Notes: a model not told the origin generated them from the sequence alone. A stretch of 64,000 bases of DNA from Corynebacterium auriscanis (GCF_030408435.1 NZ_CP047046.1:2276572-2340571); one strand, 5' to 3'. Numbered from the stretch's first letter, positions 53,353 to 63,093 are shown. Numbers and translations: made by a program.

Positions 53353-56097
53353 CTACCCCTCCGGTTGCTGCCCCGGTTGCTCCGCACTCACTTCACTGCG
53401 CTCGTTTGAATCTTTAAGACCATTCCCGGCAAAACCGGGCACGGCGATTTGAGCACGGGCATCTTCGTGGTTCGCGCGACGGTGTGCGCGCGCATGATCG
53501 CCCCACGCTTCCCGATCTGATTCATCAGTGAGGAGCGTATCCCCCTTCACAATGACGGGTTCGCGACCGACGATAACCTCTTCACCCATGACCCACAGTG
53601 GACCGATCTTATGATCCCCATCAACCACAGCGAGTTCTACTTCGTCTTCGCGCACAGTGACTTGAATTTGCTGGCCGTGGAGCGTGATTTGGTAGGTGAG
53701 ATATTCCCACTCCTCCGGCAGGCGGGGGCTAATGGAGAACTGGCCGTAGTAATCGCGCAACCCACCAAATCCGAATGTCAAGGCCGTCCACACTCCACCG
53801 CACGAGGCAATGTGCACACCGTCAGATGTGTTGTGATGCATATCGGCAAGATCCACGAACAAACCCCGCTGAAAGAAGTGGTCAGCGGTGTCCTTCAAAC
53901 CCAGTTCCGCAGCCACGATGGATTGCACAACTGCGCTGAGGGTGGAATCACCCGTAGTTAAACGGTCATAGTATTCGTAATTGGCGCGCTTGATGTCACT
54001 GGGGAAGGCCTGCCCTTGGAGGAACAGCGCCAGCACCACATCGGCCTGCTTCACAACTTGGTATCGGTAGATCGTCAGCGGGTGGTAGTGCAGCAGGAGC
54101 GGACGCTTGGGCTCACCGTTGGGGTCGTCCAAGTTCCATACTTCGCGCAGCAGGAAGGAATCATCCTGCGGGTTAACCCCTAATTCCTCGTTGAACGGGA
54201 TAAGCATTTCTTCGGCCGCCCGCTCCCACAGCGCAATCTCGTCATCCGAGAGGTCCTCGTCTGCCATCAGCGCCTTGTATTCCTTCGGGCGCTCCTCAGC
54301 CATCTGTCGCAACACACCGGCAGCGACACGCAAGTTATAGCGCGCCATCACGTTGGTGTACAGGTTGTTGTTCACCACGGTGGTGTATTCATCGGGCCCA
54401 GTCACCGAGTGAATCTCGAAACGTTTGCTGCCACTGTTGAAGAACCCGATGGAGATCCAGAATCGGGCCGTTCCCACCAAAATGTGCACACCTTGTTCCA
54501 GCAGGAAGTCCACGTCACCGGTGGCGTAGACGTACTTCATCAAGGCGAAGGCGATATCAGCATCGATGTGATACTGCGCGGTGCCGGCAGCATAGTACGC
54601 GGACGATTCTTGGCCATTGATGGTTCGCCACGGGAACAGCACACCATCGTGGGACAATTCCAACGCGCGTTGCTTGGCCGCGGGCAGCATGTCGCAACGG
54701 AACCGCAGCGCATTACGCGCAAACGTGGGGTTGGTATAGGACAGAAACGGAAGAACGTAAATCTCGGTATCCCAGAAATAGTGCCCACCGTAACCACTGC
54801 CGGTCATTCCCTTGGCAGGCACACCGCTGGTCTCTGCACGCGCAGAGGCCTGAATCAGTTGGAAAATGTTCCACCGCACCGCCTGCTGCAGCTCCGGTTG
54901 ACCACCGATCTTCACATCGGAGCGATCCCAGAAACGATCCAGCCATTCGCGCTGGTTGAGCACTAGGTTCTCAAACCCCACGGACTTCGCGCGGTTGATC
55001 GTGCGCGCGCAGCGGAACGCCAGCTCCTCGGGGGACACATGGCGCGAGGAGTGGTAGGAAACAAACTTCTCCAACCGCAGTTTCATTCCCTTGCGACCAT
55101 TGACGTGATAAGTCACACGGGCTACGTCCTCCTTCACCTCAGTCGAGATCTCCACACCAGTGCCTAGCCCCGCACCAGCATCCACGTCGCTGGTTTCCTC
55201 CGCTGGGCTCTGTACGTCTAGCTCATGGTCCATGGAGGCCGCCACGGTCATCCCGGAGTGGTTCACTTGATAACCCAACGTCGCACGTTCTGGCTCGGAG
55301 GACATCTGATACTTCGGCAACAGCACGCGCTCTTGGAACTGCTCCCCACGTCGCGGATCAAATTCCGCTTCATCGAACTTGGCGTTGCTGTCGGGGAATT
55401 CATCCTCCCCGTCTTGGCGGTTGAGTAGCTGAGAACTAATCACCACGGCCGCATCGTCATCCAGCAGCTCCACTTCCAGCGACATGATTGCCAAGTGGCG
55501 CTCCTGGAAGCTCACCATGCGCTCGCTGGTCACGCGAATGTGCTTTCCACCGGGCGTGCGCCATACCAACTCGCGGCGCAGCACGCCTTCACGGAAATCG
55601 AGGCTGCGCTTGTATTCCGTGACTTCAGCATTCCCCAATCGGAATGGCTCGTCGTCAATGTAGAGGCGCATTGCCTTGGCATCGGGGACGGAGATAATGC
55701 CTTGCCCGTGGCGTGCCAGACCGTATGCGTTCTCAGCGTGCTGGATATCCCATGTCTCGTGCACACCATTTATGAACGTGCCGTGGTGGGCTGAATCGCG
55801 CCCTTCATCGGGATTGCCGCGCAGGCCCATGTACCCGTTGGACAGTGCGAACAGGGTCTCGGAAACCCCCAAGTCCATGCGGTTCGGGTGGGTCTCGATC
55901 CACGCCCATTCATCAACTGGGTTGTTCTCGCGGTCGATCTTCTTCCGGGGCTCTACTTTGTAGTGCTTCCAGTCCAGCCGGAAGTCTTTAGCCGCCAGAT
56001 CCTCCCCATCAATAGGGCGCCGAGGACCAATGTTGGTTTTCGTTCGCTGCGAAGCGAGAAACTCCTGAAGTTGCTGCTGGTCCTTCTTCTCACCCAT
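53353..56097 (-). CDS. GH65 family phosphorylase (maltose/trehalose phosphorylase type)
   Basis: This is a 914-residue inverting glycoside phosphorylase that splits an alpha-glucoside disaccharide with phosphate to beta-glucose-1-phosphate and glucose. It has an N-terminal beta-sandwich (about 60-330) and an (alpha/alpha)6 barrel with the general acid Glu570 in VTGPDEYTTVVNNN. A C-terminal beta domain (about 790-870) and a polar tail follow. YFWDTEIYVLPF and LYRY-like phosphate-site segments agree with the family. It is about 120 residues longer than many bacterial members because of N- and C-terminal extensions. The partner beta-phosphoglucomutase is 45 bp upstream. Maltose, trehalose or kojibiose cannot be distinguished by eye. 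Confidence 0.88.
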   Translation of the reverse strand: MGEKKDQQQLQEFLASQRTKTNIGPRRPIDGEDLAAKDFRLDWKHYKVEPRKKIDRENNPVDEWAWIETHPNRMDLGVSETLFALSNGYMGLRGNPDEGRDSAHHGTFINGVHETWDIQHAENAYGLARHGQGIISVPDAKAMRLYIDDEPFRLGNAEVTEYKRSLDFREGVLRRELVWRTPGGKHIRVTSERMVSFQERHLAIMSLEVELLDDDAAVVISSQLLNRQDGEDEFPDSNAKFDEAEFDPRRGEQFQERVLLPKYQMSSEPERATLGYQVNHSGMTVAASMDHELDVQSPAEETSDVDAGAGLGTGVEISTEVKEDVARVTYHVNGRKGMKLRLEKFVSYHSSRHVSPEELAFRCARTINRAKSVGFENLVLNQREWLDRFWDRSDVKIGGQPELQQAVRWNIFQLIQASARAETSGVPAKGMTGSGYGGHYFWDTEIYVLPFLSYTNPTFARNALRFRCDMLPAAKQRALELSHDGVLFPWRTINGQESSAYYAAGTAQYHIDADIAFALMKYVYATGDVDFLLEQGVHILVGTARFWISIGFFNSGSKRFEIHSVTGPDEYTTVVNNNLYTNVMARYNLRVAAGVLRQMAEERPKEYKALMADEDLSDDEIALWERAAEEMLIPFNEELGVNPQDDSFLLREVWNLDDPNGEPKRPLLLHYHPLTIYRYQVVKQADVVLALFLQGQAFPSDIKRANYEYYDRLTTGDSTLSAVVQSIVAAELGLKDTADHFFQRGLFVDLADMHHNTSDGVHIASCGGVWTALTFGFGGLRDYYGQFSISPRLPEEWEYLTYQITLHGQQIQVTVREDEVELAVVDGDHKIGPLWVMGEEVIVGREPVIVKGDTLLTDESDREAWGDHARAHRRANHEDARAQIAVPGFAGNGLKDSNERSEVSAEQPGQQPEG

Positions 56098-56142
56098 TGC
56101 GTATTGCTCCCGTTGTATTGGTCTCTCGTTGCCTGAATGATT

Positions 56143-56886
56143 TTAACGTGGCAGCAGATCCGCCAGGTCGGCAACTACCACATCTGCGCCCGCTGCCTTG
56201 AGTGCTTCCCCACCTGCGCCCCGATCCACACCGACCACGAGGCCGAAGTTTCCCGCGCGACCGGATTGCACACCACTCGTCGCATCCTCCACGACAACTG
56301 CGTTTTCCGCCTCTGATTCCAGTAGCTCGGCACCTCGCAGGTAGGTATCCGGCGCTGGCTTGCCTTTTAAACCTTCGTCCGACGCCACATTCCCATCGAC
56401 CACAATCTCAAATCGATCCAAGAGCCCAGCGGATTCGAGCACCTGCTTGGCGTTCTTGGAGGAACTGACGATTCCGATCCGTGGCACGGGCTGCCCATCG
56501 GCTTCCGCAGCAGCGAGAGCATCCAACAACTCGACCGATCCTGGGTACGGTTCCACGCCCTCTTCCACGAGCTGAAGGAAGTCCTCGTTTTTCCGCCTGC
56601 CGAGGCCGTGAATGGAATCGACCGTGGCGGCGTCGTCCATCTGCCCCTCGGGCACCGAAATACCGCGACTGGCCAACAAAGCAGCGACCCCTTCGTCACG
56701 GCGGCGGCCATCGAGGTAGTCGAAATAGTCTTGTTCCGTATAAGCCTCAGCCCCACGCTCGTTAAGGAATGCCGAGAACATGCGGCGCCACGCCTGGCGG
56801 TGCAATTCAGCGGTCGGGGTGATAACTCCGTCGAGGTCAAAGAGGATTGCTTGGTAGTCGAACAGGGGCCGTGGATTGTTGGTCAT
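56143..56886 (-). CDS. pgmB: Beta-phosphoglucomutase family HAD hydrolase
   Basis: This 247-residue HAD-superfamily protein probably converts beta-glucose-1-phosphate from the GH65 enzyme to glucose-6-phosphate. Motif I is LFDLDGVITPTAELH (nucleophile Asp and the acid/base Asp, about 14-19). The cap contains DGRRRDEGVAALLASRGI, motif II is GIVSSSKNAKQVL and motif III KGKPAPDTYL. VVEDATSGVQSGRAG follows. The pairing with GH65 is the standard phosphorolysis module. ATG 56886 is preferred to a codon 15 bp upstream. Confidence 0.88.
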   Translation of the reverse strand: MTNNPRPLFDYQAILFDLDGVITPTAELHRQAWRRMFSAFLNERGAEAYTEQDYFDYLDGRRRDEGVAALLASRGISVPEGQMDDAATVDSIHGLGRRKNEDFLQLVEEGVEPYPGSVELLDALAAAEADGQPVPRIGIVSSSKNAKQVLESAGLLDRFEIVVDGNVASDEGLKGKPAPDTYLRGAELLESEAENAVVVEDATSGVQSGRAGNFGLVVGVDRGAGGEALKAAGADVVVADLADLLPR

Positions 56887-56945
56887 GCAGCGTCCTTTCA
56901 TCGGATTTCCATCGTAGTCGGAGCGGACGACATCAGCTGATCAAG

Positions 56946-56987
56946 GAAAAACCCCACCGCTTCTTCCGCGGAAGAAACAATGGGGTT
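56946..56987 (-). terminator. Terminator of the malate synthase gene
   Basis: AACCCCA (56950-56956) pairs with TGGGGTT (56981-56987) around an inner TTCTTCCGCGGAAGAA palindrome. On the minus strand it ends in GGGGTTTTTCC. It lies 30 bp after the stop of the malate synthase gene. Confidence 0.88.
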
Positions 56988-57016
56988 GAATGGCTATGCC
57001 GATTTCAGACTAGGTC

Positions 57017-59242
57017 TTAAACAATGCCGTTCTTAGCCTTGAACTCGCGACGGCGAGCGTGCAAGATCGGCTCGGTGTAACCGGAAGGCTGCTCCTGGCC
57101 CTTGAGGATCAGGTCCTTAGCGGCCTGGAACGCGACGGAGGCATCGTAGTCTGCCGCCATATCGCGGTAAGCCTCGTCACCAGCGTTCTGCGCGTCAACC
57201 TTCTTAGCCATCCGCTGCAGGGACTCGATGACCTGCTCTTCACTGATAACATCGTGCTTCAGCCAGTTAGCCAGCAGCTGGGAAGAAATACGCAGCGTAG
57301 CACGGTCCTCCATCAGGTCAATGTCGTGGATGTCCGGAACCTTGGAGCAACCCACGCCCTGCTCGACCCAGCGAACCACGTAGCCCAAGATGGACTGGCA
57401 GTTGTTATCCAGCTCTTCCTTGATCTCAGCCTCGCTCCAGTTTGCGTTGCCTTCACCCTTGGCCGCGCCAGCAACAGGGATGGTCAGCAGGTCGCCCTGA
57501 GTATCGCGGCGACCTTCCGTGCGCAGCTTCTCCTGTACCTGGAAGACGTCGACCTCGTGGTAGTGCGTAGCGTGCAGCGTAGCGCCCGTCGGGGAAGGAA
57601 CCCATGCGGTGGACGCGCCGGCCTTTGGCTGGCCGATCTTCTGCTCCAGCATCTCAGCCATCAGCTCAGTCATGGCCCACATGCCCTTACCGATCTGAGC
57701 CTTGCCCGGCAGGCCGTGCTCCAGACCAGCATCGACATTCTTATCCTCGTACGCGAGCATCCACTTAGACTGCTTCATCTCACCCTTGCGGATCATTGGA
57801 CCGGCCACCATGGAGGTGTGGATCTCATCACCGGTGCGGTCGAGGAAGCCCGTGTTAATGAAGGCCAGGCGGTCCTTCACCGCGGCGATGCAGGCATCTA
57901 GGTTGGCGGAAGTGCGGCGCTCTTCATCCATGACGCCGACCTTCAGCGTGTAACGCTCCAGACCCAGCAGGTCCTCGATCGCAGCGAACAGGTCGTTGGT
58001 GTATGCAACCTCTTCTGGGCCGTGTTGCTTTGGCTTCACGATATAGATGGAGCCGGTGCGGGAATTTCCGCGCTCGTTGTCTTTATCCAGACCTGGGATC
58101 GCACATGCCGAGGTGATGACACCGTCCATGATGCCCTCGAAGATTTCCTGGCCATTCTGATCCAGGATGGCTGGGTTTTGCATGAGGTGGCCCACGTTAC
58201 GGACAAACAGCAGGGAGCGACCGTGCAGGCGCAGGGTGGAGCCGTCACGAGCAGTGTACTCGCGGTCTGGGTTCATACGACGGGTGAAAGTCTTGTCGCC
58301 CTTGGTGACCTCTTCGGATAGTTCACCGGTGTTCAGGCCGAACCAGTTGCGGTAGCCGAGGGTCTTGTCCGCAGCATCAACCGCAGCCACAGAGTCCTCG
58401 AAGTCCATAATCGTGGAAACAGCCGACTCGAGAACGATGTCCTTCACACCAGCCTTGTCGGTGGAACCAACTGGGGATTCTGGGTCGATCTGAATGTCGA
58501 TGTACAGGCCGTTGTTGCGCAACAGGATGGAGCTTGGGTTGGCCTCGTCACCGGCGTAACCCGCGTACACATCCGGCTCGCGCAGGTGAACTTCCTGGCC
58601 ATCGATCTCCGCGGTGAACTGGCCGGTTGCTACGGAGTACTTGGTGACATCCTTGTGAGAGCCGGATTCCAGTGGCACAGCGCGGTCAAGGAAATCGCGG
58701 GACCAAGCGATGACCTTGTCGCCGCGGACCTTGTTGTAGCCACCCTTGCCCTTTTCAGCGCCACCCTCTTCTGAAATGGCGTTGGTTCCATAGAGGGCGT
58801 CGTACAAAGAGCCCCAGCGAGCGTTGGCAGCGTTAATAGCGAAACGAGCATTGAGAACTGGAACCACCAGCTGCGGGCCCGCGGTCTCGGCGATCTCGGT
58901 ATCGATGTTCTGGGTGTTGATCTTGAAATCAGCAGGAGCGTCTACGAGGTAGCCAATTTCTCTAAGGAAGGCGGTGTACTCTTCGGGGTTCTGCTCGCCA
59001 GCGTGGCTGGAGTACCACTGGTCCAACTTCTCCTGCAGCTCATCGCGCTTGGCAAGAAGTTCACGGTTGCGAGGGGTGAATTCTTCAACGATTTTGCCGA
59101 AGCCATCCCAGAACTTGCTCTGGTCTTCGGCGGAATCCTTACCGACCCGTGGCAGAACCTCACCGTTGACAAAGTCGTAGAGAGTCTTGGCAACCTGCAG
59201 TCCGCCTGCAGAGATGCGTTCTGTCTTCTGGTCAATGGTCAT
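57017..59242 (-). CDS. glcB: Malate synthase G (glyoxylate shunt)
   Basis: This enzyme condenses glyoxylate with acetyl-CoA to malate; in C. glutamicum the gene is called aceB. It has 741 residues, the long monomeric G form. Visible motifs include [33 protein letters not shown] with the catalytic Arg, [19 protein letters not shown] and [14 protein letters not shown], with the metal Glu and Asp in the barrel. ATG 59242 has AAGGAG five bases upstream. It is divergent from aceA, and a GlxR-like site covers the expected -35. Confidence 0.95.
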   Translation of the reverse strand: MTIDQKTERISAGGLQVAKTLYDFVNGEVLPRVGKDSAEDQSKFWDGFGKIVEEFTPRNRELLAKRDELQEKLDQWYSSHAGEQNPEEYTAFLREIGYLVDAPADFKINTQNIDTEIAETAGPQLVVPVLNARFAINAANARWGSLYDALYGTNAISEEGGAEKGKGGYNKVRGDKVIAWSRDFLDRAVPLESGSHKDVTKYSVATGQFTAEIDGQEVHLREPDVYAGYAGDEANPSSILLRNNGLYIDIQIDPESPVGSTDKAGVKDIVLESAVSTIMDFEDSVAAVDAADKTLGYRNWFGLNTGELSEEVTKGDKTFTRRMNPDREYTARDGSTLRLHGRSLLFVRNVGHLMQNPAILDQNGQEIFEGIMDGVITSACAIPGLDKDNERGNSRTGSIYIVKPKQHGPEEVAYTNDLFAAIEDLLGLERYTLKVGVMDEERRTSANLDACIAAVKDRLAFINTGFLDRTGDEIHTSMVAGPMIRKGEMKQSKWMLAYEDKNVDAGLEHGLPGKAQIGKGMWAMTELMAEMLEQKIGQPKAGASTAWVPSPTGATLHATHYHEVDVFQVQEKLRTEGRRDTQGDLLTIPVAGAAKGEGNANWSEAEIKEELDNNCQSILGYVVRWVEQGVGCSKVPDIHDIDLMEDRATLRISSQLLANWLKHDVISEEQVIESLQRMAKKVDAQNAGDEAYRDMAADYDASVAFQAAKDLILKGQEQPSGYTEPILHARRREFKAKNGIV

Positions 59243-59334
59243 AGCGACTCCTTAGTGATCAGTGATCATTGTCGAATCTTTCCGCGCTGAAAACCGAGTT
59301 CGGTCTAACGCTCCCAGTCCAGCGCGACAAGATT

Positions 59335-59372
59335 CTTATAGTTTCGTCTCCACCCTAGGTGACTTTCATCAC
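59335..59372 (-). promoter_or_regulatory. Malate synthase promoter with GlxR-like operator
   Basis: On the minus strand the -10 TATAAG is at 59335-59340. GTGA-N6-TCAC (59359-59372), a perfect core of the CRP/GlxR site TGTGAN6TCACA, covers where the -35 would lie. GlxR binding to this gene is known in C. glutamicum; here it is inferred. Confidence 0.6.
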
Positions 59373-59623
59373 GTGTGGCTGGAATTGGAACGCAGACGAC
59401 ATTTTTGCCACCCCCACCACGGGGACAAAACGGGCACGGGGCAATACTGATCCAAATATGTCTCAACTTAGACAGATATGCCCTGCCACACGCATTACAC
59501 CAGCAAGAGACCTACATCACGCCACTGTCGGACCAGAATGGACCTTTGGGAGGTTCGTAAAAAATTCACAAACTTCACAAAATTTACCCACACCCCCACA
59601 CACAAATAACGCGGGAAACTGCA

Positions 59624-59651
59624 TTGACGGGCACTTTTGCATTGGTATTGT
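59624..59651 (+). promoter_or_regulatory. Predicted aceA promoter
   Basis: The -35 TTGACG (59624-59629) and -10 TATTGT (59646-59651) are 16 bp apart, the best sigma-A pair in the region. Transcription would start near 59658, leaving a leader of about 215 nt. Confidence 0.55.
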
Positions 59652-59872
59652 GGTAACCAGCGACAGAGGCCCCAAGGGTTTGCAAGAGCTTACCGGTGCT
59701 TCCGCCTGATGTGCTTCACACCACACGGTCGGCTGCACTACCGCCTCCGTGTCGTCACCCCCACCCAGTTCCGTACTGGGTTTATCCCGGCAGCACGCTG
59801 GGATGCGCCAGCCACCACGGCTAGGTGCACGAGACACGAACTCCTCCATTGAAGAAGGAAGTGAAGATTTAC

Positions 59873-61168
59873 ATGTCTAACGTCGGCAAGGCACGTACCG
59901 CTGCAGAAATCCAGAAGGATTGGGACGAGAACCCACGCTGGGCGAACGTTGAGCGCGATTACACCGCAGAGCAGGTTGCTCAGCTGCAGGGCACCGTAGT
60001 CGAGGAGCACACCCTCGCTCGCCGTGGCGCTGAAATCCTATGGGACGCCGTTAACAAGGGCGACGATTCCTACATCAACGCACTGGGCGCACTGACCGGT
60101 AACCAGGCTGTTCAGCAGGTCCGCGCAGGCCTGAAGGCTGTTTACCTGTCCGGTTGGCAGGTTGCGGGTGACGCAAACCTCTCCGGTCACACCTACCCAG
60201 ACCAGTCCCTGTACCCAGCTAACTCCGTGCCACAGGTTGTGCAGCGCATCAACAACGCTCTCCTGCGTGCAGACGAGATCGCTCGCGTTGAGGGCGACAC
60301 CTCCGTTGACAACTGGTTGGTTCCAATCGTTGCTGACGGTGAGGCCGGCTTCGGTGGCGCACTGAACGTTTACGAGCTGCAGAAGGCCATGATCAAGGCT
60401 GGCGCCGCTGGTACCCACTGGGAGGACCAGCTCGCTTCCGAGAAGAAGTGTGGCCACCTGGGCGGCAAGGTTCTGATCCCGACCCAGCAGCACGTTCGTA
60501 CCTTGAACTCCGCACGTCTGGCTGCTGACGTTGCTAACACCCCAACCCTGGTTGTTGCACGTACTGACGCTGAGGCCGCTACCCTGCTGACCTCTGATGT
60601 TGACGATCGCGACAAGCCATTCCTGACCGGTGGCCGCACCGCTGAGGGCTTCTACAACGTTCAGAACGGCATCGAGCCTTGCATCGCCCGCGCGAAGGCA
60701 TACGCTCCATACGCTGACCTGATCTGGATGGAGACCGGTACCCCAGACCTCGAGCTCGCTAAGAAGTTCGCTGAGGCTGTTCGCTCCGAGTACCCAGACC
60801 AGCTGCTGGCCTACAACTGCTCCCCATCCTTCAACTGGTCTGCTCACCTGGACGACGACACCATCGCGAAGTTCCAGAACGAGCTGGGCGCAATGGGCTT
60901 CAAGTTCCAGTTCATCACCCTGGCTGGCTTCCACGCCCTCAACTACTCCATGTTCGACCTGGCTTACGGCTACGCCCGCAACCAGATGTCCGCTTTCGTG
61001 GACCTGCAGAACCGCGAGTTCAAGGCAGCCGAGGAGCGCGGCTTCACCGCTGTGAAGCACCAGCGCGAGGTTGGTGCTGGCTACTTCGACCAGATCGCCA
61101 CCACCGTGGATCCAAACTCCTCCACCACTGCCCTGAAGGGTTCCACCGAGGAAGGCCAGTTCCACTAA
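59873..61168 (+). CDS. aceA: AceA, isocitrate lyase
   Basis: This enzyme splits isocitrate into glyoxylate and succinate, allowing growth on acetate and fatty acids. It has 431 residues. The catalytic Cys193 is in KKCGHLGGK, with Mg and substrate residues in [10 protein letters not shown] and [11 protein letters not shown]. Codon use is strongly biased (GCT, GTT, AAC, CTG and AAG dominate), indicating high expression. ATG 59873 is preceded by GAAGGAAG; an upstream in-frame ATG at 59825 is rejected. A clear terminator follows. Control by RamB, encoded 2.5 kb downstream, and by RamA and GlxR is expected from C. glutamicum. Confidence 0.96.
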   Translation: MSNVGKARTAAEIQKDWDENPRWANVERDYTAEQVAQLQGTVVEEHTLARRGAEILWDAVNKGDDSYINALGALTGNQAVQQVRAGLKAVYLSGWQVAGDANLSGHTYPDQSLYPANSVPQVVQRINNALLRADEIARVEGDTSVDNWLVPIVADGEAGFGGALNVYELQKAMIKAGAAGTHWEDQLASEKKCGHLGGKVLIPTQQHVRTLNSARLAADVANTPTLVVARTDAEAATLLTSDVDDRDKPFLTGGRTAEGFYNVQNGIEPCIARAKAYAPYADLIWMETGTPDLELAKKFAEAVRSEYPDQLLAYNCSPSFNWSAHLDDDTIAKFQNELGAMGFKFQFITLAGFHALNYSMFDLAYGYARNQMSAFVDLQNREFKAAEERGFTAVKHQREVGAGYFDQIATTVDPNSSTTALKGSTEEGQFH

Positions 61169-61235
61169 GAACCGCCTACCTCTGCCACGATCTTTTAAGG
61201 TCCAGGCGAAAGCGCGGTTGACGTAGAACCTGCCC

Positions 61236-61281
61236 GCCGGGAAGTTCGCAACATCATTGTTGTGAGCCTCCCGGCTTTTTC
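61236..61281 (+). terminator. Rho-independent terminator of aceA
   Basis: GCCGGGA (61236-61242) pairs with TCCCGGC (61269-61275), extended by an inner GCAACA/TGTTGT helix, and is followed by TTTTTC. It lies 68 bp after the aceA stop. The rest of 61282-61440 shows nothing recognisable. Confidence 0.9.
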
Positions 61282-61453
61282 TTTGCGCAAAACCTACCAC
61301 CCCCGGGTGCGAGAGTTTACCGCACCACACACCTCGCCCCACCCGTGCGGCGGAGCGAAGAGGAGGGGGAGCTTTGAGGCGGGCGGATACGAACTAAAGC
61401 CAGCTAATTCAAGCGAAAATTTACAAACCCATGCGAGTGCGTGATTAGTCACC

Positions 61454-61466
61454 TATACTGGGCGGC
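61454..61466 (+). promoter_or_regulatory. -10 element immediately before the pirin gene (leaderless)
   Basis: TATACT at 61454-61459 is a near-perfect -10 lying 7 bp before ATG 61467. A transcript from it would start at or next to the A of the ATG. No SD is present. Confidence 0.6.
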
Positions 61467-62585
61467 ATGAGCAACCTCGACCCCCAACCCCTCGAACGGG
61501 TCTGCACTTCTGGCGGCGAGCCGGACGCTGATCGTGGCAACGTAGAAAGCGCTACTTCTGCCGACCACGACTACGCGGATGTGGAAATCATCACCCACCG
61601 CGAGGTTCCCCTCGGTGGCCCCCGAGCCATGCCTGTACGCAGAACGCTCCCCCAGAAGAAGCGCTCCCTCATCGGAGCGTGGTGCTTCGCGGATCACTAT
61701 GGCCCCTCGGACGTTTCGGCGACAGGCGGAATGGATGTAGCCCCTCACCCTCACACCGGCTTGCAGACTGTGAGTTGGCTTTTCGAAGGCAAGATCGAGC
61801 ACATTGATTCCGGTGATAACCGCGGTATGGTCCTGCCGGGCGAAGTCAACCTGATGACCTCCGGAGCGGGCATATGCCACTCGGAAACCTCCACCCCCGA
61901 TGTCACAACCTTGCACGGAGTGCAGCTGTGGTTGGCATTGCCCAACGATGTCCGTTCAACCGCCCCGCGCGCCCTGGATCACTACGCACCCCAGCCAGTG
62001 ACCATCGAGGGTGGATCAGCGCTCGTGTTTATCGGATCGCTCGCCGGCTCCACCAGTCCGATTGAAACTCACTCCCCACTGCTAGGCGCAGAACTGAAAG
62101 TCGAACCCCATAGCGCTATCACGCTCGAGGTCAACCCAGAGTTTGAACACGGCCTACTAGTGGACGAAGGCGATGTGACGTTGGAAAACACCCCAGTTCC
62201 AGTCTCCGCGATCGGTTACACCGGTGTCGGCACCACCACCCTGCGAATCCGCAACGATTCCGACGATCCAGCCCGCCTAGTGCTATTGGGCGGAGAGCCT
62301 TTCCCCGAAGAAATCGTGATGTGGTGGAACTTCGTGGGTCGGTCCAGTGAGGAAATCGCGGAGTACCGGGAACAGTGGCAAGCCCGCACCGAGCGCTTTG
62401 GCGAAGTGAAGAACTACGAGGGGCACGGCGGGCCGAACAAAAATGCGGATGGCTTAAGTTGGCTGCCCGCCCCGGATCTGCCGAATGTGATGATCAAGCC
62501 CCGCAAGAACCCGGCACCACATGCTCGTGCGGACTTGCCAGAACCGGGTGAGCGCACCGAGACGGTCTCGTTCGGAAAGAAGTAG
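61467..62585 (+). CDS. Pirin family protein
   Basis: This 372-residue bicupin of the pirin family has the iron-site motif PHPHTGLQTVSWLFEGKIEH (about 92-111, His pair) and VNLMTSGAGICHSE (about 129-142). The C-terminal pirin-C domain includes LLGGEPFPEEIVMWWNFVG. A 40-residue N-terminal extension precedes the family start. Bacterial pirins include quercetinases and a regulator of pyruvate dehydrogenase; the function here is unknown. The start is probably leaderless. A GNAT gene follows 72 bp later, perhaps in one transcript. Confidence 0.9.
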   Translation: MSNLDPQPLERVCTSGGEPDADRGNVESATSADHDYADVEIITHREVPLGGPRAMPVRRTLPQKKRSLIGAWCFADHYGPSDVSATGGMDVAPHPHTGLQTVSWLFEGKIEHIDSGDNRGMVLPGEVNLMTSGAGICHSETSTPDVTTLHGVQLWLALPNDVRSTAPRALDHYAPQPVTIEGGSALVFIGSLAGSTSPIETHSPLLGAELKVEPHSAITLEVNPEFEHGLLVDEGDVTLENTPVPVSAIGYTGVGTTTLRIRNDSDDPARLVLLGGEPFPEEIVMWWNFVGRSSEEIAEYREQWQARTERFGEVKNYEGHGGPNKNADGLSWLPAPDLPNVMIKPRKNPAPHARADLPEPGERTETVSFGKK

Positions 62586-62657
62586 CCCCCCAGCTACCGA
62601 CAATTCGCTCGAGCCACCAACAATTCATTCCAATTATCAACCATAAGGAGAACAACC

Positions 62658-63023
62658 ATGAGCAACCTGCAGGACAAAACCGGCGCTGAAGTAACCGTTC
62701 AACCAACCTCCGACGGCCGCGCATTCGGCATCGATGTTGTAGCTGACGGTGTAACCGCCGGTCGCGCCTTCTTCCTCGACCACGATGGCGAGCGGATTTT
62801 CTACCACACCGAAGTCGACGAAGCATACGGAGGCCGTGGTTTGGCCACGATCTTGGTCCGCGAGGCACTAGAGGCTAGCCGCAAGGATGACCTCGTTATC
62901 GTACCCGTCTGCCCACTGGTCAAGGGATTCCTCGACAAAAATGGAGATGACTTCACAGCTCAGGGAGGCGAGTTCCGTCGCGCCACCCGTGACGATGTAG
63001 CGTTCGTGCAGAACTCGAACTAG
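62658..63023 (+). CDS. Small GNAT-like N-acetyltransferase
   Basis: This 121-residue protein has the minimal GNAT fold of the YjdJ/GCN5-like (Acetyltransf_CG) group. FYHTEVDEAYGGRGLATILV (about 55-74) contains the pantetheine/pyrophosphate loop GGRGLA. VPVCPLVKGFLDKN follows, with the Cys-Pro-(F/L) word common in this group. The substrate is unknown. ATG 62658 has AAGGAG upstream at 62645-62650. The N-terminal half is long compared with YjdJ. Confidence 0.82.
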   Translation: MSNLQDKTGAEVTVQPTSDGRAFGIDVVADGVTAGRAFFLDHDGERIFYHTEVDEAYGGRGLATILVREALEASRKDDLVIVPVCPLVKGFLDKNGDDFTAQGGEFRRATRDDVAFVQNSN

Positions 63024-63093
63024 TTTCCTCCCTCTTTGCCCCTTATCGCTCTCTAAAATCCTCCCTCGTTGGAAAGGAATCAGGTAGAAATCA

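Larger units (their letters stand above)
59243..59872. other. Divergent glyoxylate-shunt control region
   Basis: This 630-bp region separates malate synthase and aceA. It holds the malate synthase promoter and GlxR-like site (59335-59372) and G4/C4 stretches of the RamA-site type around 59408-59445. It also holds the aceA promoter (59624-59651), a TTTGCAA RamB-like word (59679-59685) and a roughly 215-nt structured aceA leader. The small frame 59709-59852 ends 20 bases before aceA. Confidence 0.7.

Noticed and set aside
59637-59852. 71-codon frame upstream of aceA as a real gene
   Set aside because: There is no good ribosome site and it mostly covers the structured leader. It is kept only as a possible leader peptide in the findings.
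60038-61342. 434-codon minus-strand frame opposite aceA
   Set aside because: It is antisense to isocitrate lyase. Its length is explained by the strong codon bias of aceA, which avoids antisense stop codons.
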